This document shows positions 1 to 7,645 of a stretch of DNA of 35,258 nt, one piece after another (position 1 is the stretch's first letter; the number at the start of each line of letters is the position of its first letter). The notes below the pieces were generated by a model. That model saw only the letters and a list, made by a program, of their open reading frames with translations. It was not told where the DNA came from and made no database searches. A program made the position numbers and the translations under genes. Source of the DNA: Deltaproteobacteria bacterium (GTDB lineage: Bacteria; Desulfobacterota; Syntrophobacteria; Syntrophobacterales; Syntrophobacteraceae); NCBI GenBank assembly GCA_021813685.1, contig JAKAJS010000064.1, positions 1-35,258 of the forward strand, written 5' to 3'.

Positions 1-741
1 CCCCTCGGGGTCGTGGCCGGTCACGATTTGCGCCCCGTACAACTCCCGAAGGTTCTTCATCCTCTGCACCGAACGCACCGTTTCGCCCGCATTCCACATC
101 AGCCCCGGCAGCACGTTATTGTCGATGTTTTCCTGGGTGTAGCAGGAATCGGCGGCAAAAAACATCGGGCCGCTCTTGGGCAGGTTCACCAGAATCGACT
201 GGTGACCGGGCGTGTGGCCGGGGGTAAAATAGATCGTGATCGTGCCGTCGTTGAAAAGATCGAGCCGGTCGTCGCGCCACCCTTCCAGGATTATCCAGGG
301 GACATCCTTATCGAAGTCCTTGCGGATATAGGCGGCCTTCATGTAGTAATCGGGAGCAAAGGCGAAATTGAGTTCCTCGCGCTGCACGAGATACTTGGCA
401 TTGGGAAAATGGCCCACGCACCCCGCGTGATCCAGGTGCAGATGGGAGAGAATCACCCACTTGATGTCTTCGGGCGCCGCCCCCGCCTTCCGAATGGCGT
501 TCACGCACCATTGCTCTTCGGTCATCACCGGGTCGTAGGCCGCCAGCACCCCGCCCCAGTGCTCTTCCTTGGTGTGGATCGTTTCAAAGGCATTCCCGGT
601 ATCGAAAAGCACCTTCCCCTTGGGATGATCGATCAGAAGAAAGGGCACAGGGACATCGAACTGCTGTCCCACGCCCAGGCCCAGTGTGAAGTAGTGCTTC
701 TGGCTTTTGAGAATGCCGGCCTCAAAAAAGTAAAGCTTCAT
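1..741 (-). CDS. AttM/BlcC-like metallo-beta-lactamase-fold lactonase (3' end cut by window)
   Basis: Reading the minus strand from ATG at 741 gives 247 uninterrupted codons to the window edge. The protein starts MKLYFFEAGILKSQ and carries the zinc-binding HxHxDH motif (SHLHLDHAGC), a later FTPGHTPGHQS histidine motif and a C-terminal VTGHDPEG. Motif order, spacing and flanking text (VPFLLIDHP, IRKDFDK, TVRSVQ) resemble Agrobacterium AttM/BlcC, a lactonase of about 263 residues that opens gamma-butyrolactone and N-acylhomoserine lactones, so only the last 15-20 residues seem to be missing. A GAGGAG ribosome site precedes the ATG. It starts 27 bp after the transhydrogenase stop, so the two are probably co-transcribed. 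Family membership is firm. The substrate is inferred: pairing with a hydroxyacid dehydrogenase favours a catabolic gamma-lactone over quorum quenching. Confidence 0.9.
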   Translation of the reverse strand, partial: MKLYFFEAGILKSQKHYFTLGLGVGQQFDVPVPFLLIDHPKGKVLFDTGNAFETIHTKEEHWGGVLAAYDPVMTEEQWCVNAIRKAGAAPEDIKWVILSHLHLDHAGCVGHFPNAKYLVQREELNFAFAPDYYMKAAYIRKDFDKDVPWIILEGWRDDRLDLFNDGTITIYFTPGHTPGHQSILVNLPKSGPMFFAADSCYTQENIDNNVLPGLMWNAGETVRSVQRMKNLRELYGAQIVTGHDPEG

Positions 742-768
742 CCTGTTCTCCTCTTCTCGCTTGGGGGG

Positions 769-2070
769 TTACCAGTTTGCGATCGACCGCCGGAAAATCC
801 CGGCAAGGTCCTCCGGGGTGGGCTTTCTGGGCGAGATGGTAAGCAGACGCTGCTGCTTCCACGCCCCTTCCACCAGGCCGGGGATATCCTTTTCCTCGTA
901 GCCGAGCGCCCCGATTCCGTTGGGAAAGCCGATGTCTCTCATCAGGTCGATCAGTTCCTGCGCCAAACACTCTCCCGCCTCGTGGAGCGGAATGCCCTCG
1001 ACATCACAGCCCAAAGCCTCCGCCGCCTGGAGATGCCTTTCACGCTGGGCGGGCGCGGTGAACCGGAAACACTCGGCGGCGGTGACCGTGACCGAGATGC
1101 CGTGGGGAACCATCGGCTCCTTCGAGTGATAGTCGGGGGGGAAGTAGTCTTTCACCATGCCCGCGATGGGGTATCCCAGGGCATGGGGCACATGCACCCC
1201 TGCGTTTCCAAACCCTATGCCCGCAAAGGTCGATGCCGCCATCATGTGATAGCGCGCCTCCATGTCGCAGGGAGAGAGCACGGCGCGGCGCAGGTACTTG
1301 CCCCCCAGCTCGATCGCCTTGCGGCTCCAAAGATCGGCGATGATATTGGCCCCTATGTACGGGGGCCTTTGAGCCGGCGAGGCGGGTTTTATGCGCGTGT
1401 GGAACGACACCGCCGTAAACGATTCGATGGCGTGCGTCAAAACGTCCATGCCGCTCGCCGCGGTCACCATCGGCGGAAGGGAAAGCGTATTGAGCGGATC
1501 GATCAGGGCAAGGGTCGGGCGGACGTAAAAATGAGAAATGCCCGTTTTCACGTGCTGATCGAGCAAATCCAAAACGATCACCGTCGTCGCCTCACTGCCG
1601 GTGCCCGCGGTCGTAGGAATCGCAATCAGGGGCTTTAAAGGCCCCGGAACAGGCTTTCCCTTTCCAATGGGGGGATTGATGTAGTCCAGAAGATCCGCCG
1701 GATAGGTCCCGAAAAGATTCATCGCCTTGGCCGTATCGATGACCGAGCCTCCCCCGACCGCCACAAACCCGTCGACAGCCTTCCCTTTCAAAAAGTCGAT
1801 CGCCTTCCGGAAGCTCACATCGGTCGGCTCGATCCCGACCTCGTAGTAGCGCTCCACTTCCAGGCCCGAGTCGGCGAGGATCGCCTCGATCTTTGCAATC
1901 AGCCCCGTCTCCACGATGTTGGGGTCCGTCACCACAACGACTCGTTTCAGTCCCAGACGAGTCAGCTCATAGCCCAACTCCTCCGTTGCCCCGAAGCCGA
2001 ACTTGGTGGGGGTCGTCGTCATGGGAATTATCGTTTCCGTTGGCATACTGAAGCTAAATGTCGAGTCCAA
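769..2070 (-). CDS. Iron-containing alcohol dehydrogenase, hydroxyacid-oxoacid transhydrogenase (ADHFE1) type
   Basis: This is an iron-dependent group III alcohol dehydrogenase of 433 residues. It has the nucleotide-binding GGGSVIDTAKA motif, GTGSEAT, GMDVLTHAIESF and the metal-binding stretches HVPHALGYPIAG and VPHGISV. The C-terminal half (GNAGVH, GYPIAGMVKDY, VPHGISV, ALGYEEKDIPGLVEGA) follows human ADHFE1, which oxidises 4-hydroxybutyrate to succinic semialdehyde while reducing 2-oxoglutarate to D-2-hydroxyglutarate. I chose a TTG start at 2070 because a strong AAAGGAGG lies 7 nt before it; the frame stays open 48 codons further upstream but with no ribosome site there. A sigma-54-type promoter lies about 110 bp upstream and the lactonase gene follows after 27 bp. 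Lactone to hydroxyacid to semialdehyde is a coherent route, but the substrate is inferred. Confidence 0.88.
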   Translation of the reverse strand: MDSTFSFSMPTETIIPMTTTPTKFGFGATEELGYELTRLGLKRVVVVTDPNIVETGLIAKIEAILADSGLEVERYYEVGIEPTDVSFRKAIDFLKGKAVDGFVAVGGGSVIDTAKAMNLFGTYPADLLDYINPPIGKGKPVPGPLKPLIAIPTTAGTGSEATTVIVLDLLDQHVKTGISHFYVRPTLALIDPLNTLSLPPMVTAASGMDVLTHAIESFTAVSFHTRIKPASPAQRPPYIGANIIADLWSRKAIELGGKYLRRAVLSPCDMEARYHMMAASTFAGIGFGNAGVHVPHALGYPIAGMVKDYFPPDYHSKEPMVPHGISVTVTAAECFRFTAPAQRERHLQAAEALGCDVEGIPLHEAGECLAQELIDLMRDIGFPNGIGALGYEEKDIPGLVEGAWKQQRLLTISPRKPTPEDLAGIFRRSIANW

Positions 2071-2176
2071 GATATCGCCTCCTTTTTTGTGATGTGCCGT
2101 CCCGCGTATTGGCCCGAGCACACCGGAATAGAGGAAATGGTTCGCAGCGCAGTTCTTCCCGCTTCTTTTCATAACA

Positions 2177-2192
2177 GGCAACTTCTGCGCCA
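2177..2192 (-). promoter_or_regulatory. Sigma-54 (-24/-12) promoter of the transhydrogenase-lactonase operon
   Basis: On the minus strand the bases read TGGCGCAGAAGTTGCC, matching TGGCAC-N5-TTGCW with the invariant GG and GC at the correct 12-bp distance. The predicted start near 2165 gives a leader of about 95 nt before the TTG start. The gene immediately upstream on the same strand encodes an NtrC-family activator, which such a promoter needs. Confidence 0.7.
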
Positions 2193-2204
2193 CCTTGCGC
2201 AGGG

Positions 2205-2216
2205 GATTGTACAATC
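2205..2216. promoter_or_regulatory. Candidate activator-binding palindrome
   Basis: GATTGTACAATC is a perfect 12-bp palindrome 13 bp upstream of the -24 element and between the activator gene and the operon it probably controls. It could be an activator or DNA-bending-protein site. It is close to the promoter for a classic enhancer, so the role is only a suggestion. Confidence 0.35.
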
Positions 2217-2337
2217 GAAAGATACATATCTTTTCAACTACTTGAACGGTTTTCCCTCGGGGGAGGCGCGCCCCGGGGAGGGACCCGAAAGGCCCGGCCG
2301 ATGCGTTTTTGCAGAGGGGAGCTGCAGTTCTACAGCT

Positions 2338-4095
2338 TCAGTTGATTTCCTTGAGCTTTCGGGTGAGAGTCGTCGGGTCGATCTGCAGCATTTTTGCAGC
2401 CTCGGCTACCTTGCCCTGCCTCTGCAGGGCTTCTTCGATGAGCTTGCGTTCATAGCGCCGTACCGCTTCTTTTAGCGACATGCATTCTTCGAGCCGCGGC
2501 AGGGGCGGGCGCTCGCCCGCGCTACCGCCAAGCGTCTCGGGCGGAAGATCGCACAGTCCGATTTGCTCCGTGTTCGAAAACACCAGGAGCCTTTCGACGA
2601 GGTTTCGCACCTCTCGCACGTTCCCCGGCCACTCGTAGGCCAGCAGGATGTCCTGCACGGCGGGGGAAAGATATTTTTTGAGGCCGTATTCCCTGGAAAA
2701 CCGGGCCATGAAATGGCGCACGAGCGGCAAGATATCGCGCGGCCGCTCCCGCAGAGGCGAAAGGTGGACAGTGAGAACGCTTATGCGATAGTAGAGATCG
2801 CTTCGAAACGTCCCCTCCCGGATCGAGCTTCGCAGGTCCCTGTTTGTCGCACACAGGATGCGGGTCTTTACCTGTATGGTCTTGCTGCTTCCAAGCGGCC
2901 GGATGCATCCCTCGTCCAGAGCGGACAAAAGCTTTGCCTGCAGGCTCAAAGGCATCTCGCTGATCTCGTTTAAAAAGAGTATGCCTCCGCTTGCCTCCAC
3001 AAACAGACCGGATTTCCCACCCTTTCGCGCTCCCGAAAAAGCCCCCTCGGCATACCCGAAAAGCTCGCTTTCCAGCAGTTCGCCGGGAATGGCCGAGCAG
3101 TTGACCGAAACGAAGGGCTCGTTGCGCCCGCCGCTCGCGAGCAGGTGAATATATTTGGCGATCAGGTCCTTGCCCACTCCGGTCTCGCCGGTAAGAAGCA
3201 CCGGGGATTCGTATTTGGCCGCACTTGCCACCCTCTGGAGGGTCGAAAGACTCAGGGGGTCCGCGGCGATCACCGGAAGAGCCTCGAAGCTCGGCAGGCA
3301 GGGAGCCGGTGCATCGCTCCCGCTCTCGCTTACTCCGGGAAAGGCCGCCCGCACCCGGGGCCTCAGTTTTTCTTCGTGGTCCACCAGTTTACGGGCTACC
3401 GCCGCGAGCGGGATGAGGTCCTGCACAAACGTCAGGATGCAGGCGAGGCGCCCCGATTCGGAGTAGACCGGGGTCCCGGTGACCAATACCTCTTTTCCCG
3501 AAATGATTTTCTGGAAAAACGCCACCTTCCCGGTCTCGCCCCGTTTGAGCCTCTCGAGCACCGAGAGTGTTACGCTTTTGGAAAAGTAGCCCTTTTCTTC
3601 GAGTTCGCGCATATTTTTTCCGACGAGATCGTTTTGGCTGAGGAAGGCGATTTTCTCATAGGCCGGATTCACCCGGAGCGTGTAGGCTTCCGGATTTGCA
3701 ACGTATAAGCCGGTGTAGAATTGTAAGAATTGGGGATGGTTTCCCGAGGATATGCTGTTCAGATCCATTTCCCGCCCGCCCCCCTTCCTTTTCCGGAAGG
3801 CGACGAGCAGGTGGCCGATGGGTCTATCCGAAGAACCCGCCCACAAATTGATGATTTTTCTCGAAGAACCGCCGCGGAGAGTATCCGGAAAATCGGAGAG
3901 GTTTAGCCGCACCGTGGAGCTGCCGTTTTGGTCGATTGCCTGGTCGAGCAGAAACGCCCGGTTGCAGTGGATGATGTCCCCGCCTCGGCTCACCGCTGCA
4001 AAGGGAATCTCCTCGGTATCGAGAACCACGGGCAGATCACCCCGATCGACCCTGAGGTCATTCTTGCAACGGCTCAAATCCAAAAGCTTGTGCAT
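2338..4095 (-). CDS. PAS-domain sigma-54-dependent transcriptional activator (NtrC family, Fis-type HTH)
   Basis: A 585-residue enhancer-binding protein without a receiver domain. Two PAS-like sensory segments occupy about residues 20-110 and 125-240. The AAA+ domain spans about 280-510 with Walker A GETGVGKD (303-310), the sigma-54 contact loop as GAFSGA (351-356) and a Walker B reading GILFLNEIS (371-379). A Fis-like helix-turn-helix ends the protein (AAKMLQIDPTTLTRKLKEIN). I start at ATG 4095, which has GAGGAG 6 nt upstream; the frame is open 46 codons further but those lack domain content. Two residues are unusual: Ser for Thr in GAFTGA and Asn for Asp in Walker B. It lies upstream of the transhydrogenase-lactonase pair, which has a sigma-54 promoter, so it is probably their activator, responding to a small ligand or redox signal through PAS. 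Confidence 0.9.
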   Translation of the reverse strand: MHKLLDLSRCKNDLRVDRGDLPVVLDTEEIPFAAVSRGGDIIHCNRAFLLDQAIDQNGSSTVRLNLSDFPDTLRGGSSRKIINLWAGSSDRPIGHLLVAFRKRKGGGREMDLNSISSGNHPQFLQFYTGLYVANPEAYTLRVNPAYEKIAFLSQNDLVGKNMRELEEKGYFSKSVTLSVLERLKRGETGKVAFFQKIISGKEVLVTGTPVYSESGRLACILTFVQDLIPLAAVARKLVDHEEKLRPRVRAAFPGVSESGSDAPAPCLPSFEALPVIAADPLSLSTLQRVASAAKYESPVLLTGETGVGKDLIAKYIHLLASGGRNEPFVSVNCSAIPGELLESELFGYAEGAFSGARKGGKSGLFVEASGGILFLNEISEMPLSLQAKLLSALDEGCIRPLGSSKTIQVKTRILCATNRDLRSSIREGTFRSDLYYRISVLTVHLSPLRERPRDILPLVRHFMARFSREYGLKKYLSPAVQDILLAYEWPGNVREVRNLVERLLVFSNTEQIGLCDLPPETLGGSAGERPPLPRLEECMSLKEAVRRYERKLIEEALQRQGKVAEAAKMLQIDPTTLTRKLKEIN

Positions 4096-4334
4096 GATTG
4101 GCTCCTCGATTCGGAAAGGCGGGACAAAATCGAGTGCGCGATTCGGCGTGGAAAAAAGAACGAAAAGGCGCAAAACGAGCGCGCGAATGAAACCAACGCT
4201 CAATAGATTACCGCGCGAAAAGTCTGCCGACAAGTGATTTTTTACGGCATGATTTTTTGCGGCGAGCCGCCGCTGCCGGGGCCCCTCCTGCTTCGCCGGG
4301 CGGGCTGGGTGGCGGAAGCGGAGCGGGGGCGTCG

Positions 4335-7300
4335 TTAGAGAGGATGAGCCTCTTCCTGTTTTCCCGGAAGGCGGATTATGAATCGAGCCCCCTTTCCCGG
4401 CTCACTTTCTGCGACTATGGTTCCACCGTGACGTTCGGCTATTTTGCGGCAAATCGCGAGGCCCATCCCTGTTCCTTCGTATTCACCGGGCTTATGCAGC
4501 CTCTGGAAGGGTTTAAAGATGCGCTCGACGTGATCCCGATCGAATCCGATACCGTTATCCTCCACGATGATTTCGCACATGCCCTGTCTGTCCAGATTGC
4601 CGCGAAATCGGATTCGAGGCCTTGCCTCGCCACGGTACTTCAAAGCATTCTCAATCAGATTTTGAAATAGCTGCAGCATCAGAGTAGTATCCGCTTTGAT
4701 GGCGGGCATATCTTGGATCTCGATCTTGCCACCGGTCTGCTCGATAGTCTGCGCATAGATATCCGCCGCCGCACGGGCCAATTCACAGAGATCCACCCTC
4801 TTCACTGCTTCCGGTCCGTTTGCAATCCTGGAGAACTGAAGCAAATCACGCAAAAGCCGTCGCATGCGTCCAGCAGAGTCAATTACCGTATCGAGATACT
4901 GCTTCCCGGCGCTATCCATTAGCGGGCCACATTTTTTCATGGCCAGGTCACAGAAAGTCTGAATTTTTCGCAACGGCTCCTGGAGATCATGCGAGGCGAT
5001 AAAGGCAAAATCCTCCAGTTCCTGATTTATCACTTCGAGCCGCGCTGCATGGACTCTGAGTTCCTCTTCGGACCTCCTGCGCTTTACCTCCGATCGGATC
5101 GAAGCAATGCCATAAGAGAGATTTTTGGCCAGATCGTTCAGCAGTCCGGATTCCGCCTGGTCAAAGGCGTCGGGCTCCGAAGCACATATTCCAAGCGCAC
5201 CGATAACGTTTCCCTCGACGACGAGAGGCAGCGAGATGGATGAGGCGATGCCTCTTTTGGCCGCCTCCAGGCGCCACGGGCCGAAGGAATGGTTTGTTTC
5301 GGAGCTTTGTAAAATCGCCATCCTTCCGGTGCGGATGGAAATCCCGCACGGCCCCCGGCCACGTTCGTCGTTGGCCCACGAGCATTCGGCCAGGCGCAGA
5401 TAGCCGTCATCGTCTCCTGCGGACGCAACCGGTTCGACTGTTTTCTCCTCATCGTTACGGGCATAGCCCACCCACACCAGCCGGTACCCTCCGACACTCT
5501 CGACGATGTTACAGGCTTGCTGCAACAGTTCCATTTCATCGGTTTGACGAACCATCGTCTGATTGAACCTGCTAAGAGTCCTGAACGCCCGGTCGGCTTT
5601 GCGCAATTTCTCCTCGACAATTTTTCTCGCGGTGATGTCACGGTTAACTTCGAGAAAAACCGCCGGTTTCCCGTTACCTCCGGCATGCCTGGCCCATCTG
5701 CTGTCAACCACGATGAGTTGGCCGTTCGCCCTGGTGTGCCTGAGTTCGCCCTTCCACTCGCCTTCTTCGATCAGAGTTTTTTCGATGTTTCCAAGGGAAA
5801 CAGGAAATATCGTCTGCAGGAGTTCATGGCTCGCCCGCCCGAGAGCTTCCTCTCGTGTGAAACCGTATGTTTCCCGTGCGCCTTTGCTCCAAAAAACAAC
5901 CCTGCCCTCAGCATCCCGGACAATAACGGCATCGTGGACCAAATCGATTGTCTCGGCCTTTTCCCGCAACTCATCTGCGACCTGGACCAGTTCCCTGGTG
6001 CGCTCCTGCACACGCAGGTCGAATTCATCTCTTGACCGGCGAAGCTCCTCCTCCATCCGCTTACGATCGGTGATGTCGCGATGGGCCCACATCCGGCCCA
6101 TCACCTTTCCATCGACGGTGATCGGCACAAAATCTCGCAGGAATACCCTTCCCCCGCTCATCGAAACCTCTTCCCCGCTGATCCGGTTTCCCTGCGCAAC
6201 GATTTGTCGGATGCGCGCCATATTTTTTTCCGGGTCCTCATACGCGGGCCGAATTTTTTCAAGCATTTGCTCCGCACTCAAATCGACAAGGGCCGATGGG
6301 GGATCGGCAATACCGAATTGATCACAAAAATATTGATTTGCGAACTCGACTCGCCCTTCCAGACTGACGAGCACAACTCCGTATAAGACATTGGATAGAA
6401 TATTGTTAAAGCGCTGCACGGTCGTTCGGAGCTTTTCTTCGGCCTGCTTTCGCTCGGTCACCTCGGTTTGAACGCCGTCCCAGATCGTAGCCCCGTCAGC
6501 CATTCGACGGGGACGGGCGTGAAGCCTCATCCACCGGACCTGTCCATCCGGCAGGCGCATCGGCAGTTCCATATCAAAATCCGACATTTCGCGAAGGCTC
6601 ACTTTTTCGGCCTCCACCAACCGCTCGAAATAATCGGCTGGAATCTGTCCAAACAGCGAGCCCGGGTCGCAAAGCACCTCTTCCGCACTCACGCCGTTTA
6701 GCCGCTCGATGCCGGCACTGAAATACAGGAAGCGCACTCGACCGTCCGCCTCGTGGGTATACTGATAGACGGCGCTCTCCGGCAGATTGTCTCCCAGCAG
6801 GCGCAACCGTTCCTCGCTCTCTTGGAGTCTTTGCTCCACCTTCTTGCGGGCCGTTATGTCAAGAGCCGTAAAGGTAACCCCGGAGGAGAGATCGGATGGT
6901 TCCAGGGGCGTCGAGCTTAAGATGACGTGGATGAGTGCTCCGTCCTTTTTCTTCCAGAGAGTTTCCACCGTACCGGTCCCTTTTGCCGAAATCTGCCGGT
7001 ACTTCTCACTTCCCACCCATTCGTACTCTTGATGCGAAGCGTAAAGCATGAGGCTCGAAGAGCCGATCAATTCCTCCCTGGAATAGCCGGTCATTTCGCA
7101 CAGACGCTCATTTGCCTCCACGATAATCCGGTCGACGGTAAGGCCTATCCCCACCGGCGCCGCTCGCAGGATGCTTCGAAGTTTTTCCTCGCTTCGTTTG
7201 AGTGCCTCCTCGGCTTTTTTGCGCTCGGTGATATCACGGGAGACATGCACGCTGCCGGTTATTTCGCCCTGATCGTTCACCAGAGGCGTTACGCTTACCA

Positions 7301-7580
7301 GAAAATCGCCGCCCAGCCTTTCCTCGTGGACTTCGGCAATATGCTCCAGTCCATCCCGCAGCGCCAGAGCGTGCGGACAGAACCCGGGGGCTCCGTGGGA
7401 ATCATGTACCACCTCATAACACCGGGCACCGACACATTGATCCGGTGTGCAACCCAACCGTTTTGCCATCTCCTTGTTGACGCGGACGATTCTGTGGTTT
7501 ACATCAAGAATGGCTATGAGATCCGGTACACTGTTAAATGTTTGTTCCCATTCATCACTGGTTTCAAACACCGCATTCAC
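4335..7580 (-). CDS. Soluble multi-PAS/GAF histidine kinase
   Basis: A 1081-residue kinase with no membrane segment. Five PAS/PAC modules are recognisable up to about residue 670 (each PAC ending near DITERKKAEE, DITARKKVEQ, EVTERKQAEE, DITDRKRMEE or DITARKIVEE), then a GAF domain at about 690-840. HisKA follows with phospho-acceptor His864 in SHDLQEPLRK, then HATPase with VEDNGIGFD and EGTGMGLAICRK. The first PAS holds Cys pairs (GARCYEVVH, FCPHALAL). The GTG at 7580 lacks a ribosome site; a second GTG at 7571, preceded by AAAGGTG, may be the true start. It follows another kinase by 65 bp and shares its H-box, so both probably signal through the receiver at the head of the operon. The stimulus is unknown. 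Confidence 0.93.
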   Translation of the reverse strand: MNAVFETSDEWEQTFNSVPDLIAILDVNHRIVRVNKEMAKRLGCTPDQCVGARCYEVVHDSHGAPGFCPHALALRDGLEHIAEVHEERLGGDFLVSVTPLVNDQGEITGSVHVSRDITERKKAEEALKRSEEKLRSILRAAPVGIGLTVDRIIVEANERLCEMTGYSREELIGSSSLMLYASHQEYEWVGSEKYRQISAKGTGTVETLWKKKDGALIHVILSSTPLEPSDLSSGVTFTALDITARKKVEQRLQESEERLRLLGDNLPESAVYQYTHEADGRVRFLYFSAGIERLNGVSAEEVLCDPGSLFGQIPADYFERLVEAEKVSLREMSDFDMELPMRLPDGQVRWMRLHARPRRMADGATIWDGVQTEVTERKQAEEKLRTTVQRFNNILSNVLYGVVLVSLEGRVEFANQYFCDQFGIADPPSALVDLSAEQMLEKIRPAYEDPEKNMARIRQIVAQGNRISGEEVSMSGGRVFLRDFVPITVDGKVMGRMWAHRDITDRKRMEEELRRSRDEFDLRVQERTRELVQVADELREKAETIDLVHDAVIVRDAEGRVVFWSKGARETYGFTREEALGRASHELLQTIFPVSLGNIEKTLIEEGEWKGELRHTRANGQLIVVDSRWARHAGGNGKPAVFLEVNRDITARKIVEEKLRKADRAFRTLSRFNQTMVRQTDEMELLQQACNIVESVGGYRLVWVGYARNDEEKTVEPVASAGDDDGYLRLAECSWANDERGRGPCGISIRTGRMAILQSSETNHSFGPWRLEAAKRGIASSISLPLVVEGNVIGALGICASEPDAFDQAESGLLNDLAKNLSYGIASIRSEVKRRRSEEELRVHAARLEVINQELEDFAFIASHDLQEPLRKIQTFCDLAMKKCGPLMDSAGKQYLDTVIDSAGRMRRLLRDLLQFSRIANGPEAVKRVDLCELARAAADIYAQTIEQTGGKIEIQDMPAIKADTTLMLQLFQNLIENALKYRGEARPRIRFRGNLDRQGMCEIIVEDNGIGFDRDHVERIFKPFQRLHKPGEYEGTGMGLAICRKIAERHGGTIVAESEPGKGARFIIRLPGKQEEAHPL

Positions 7581-7645
7581 CTTTACAGTTAGCCAAATCC
7601 TGTCGGATTTATGAATTATCAGTCGTTCGAAGTGGTAAAAAGAGT

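Noticed and set aside
13..1638. Long plus-strand open frame of 541 codons
   Set aside because: It is antisense to the lactonase and transhydrogenase genes, which have clear family motifs and ribosome sites. The plus-strand translation has no recognisable domain and arises from GC-rich codon bias.
4259..4273. GCGGCG-AGC-CGCCGC hairpin after the large kinase
   Set aside because: The T-run is on the 5' side in the plus sense, so for the minus-strand transcript the hairpin is followed by A residues and does not make an intrinsic terminator.
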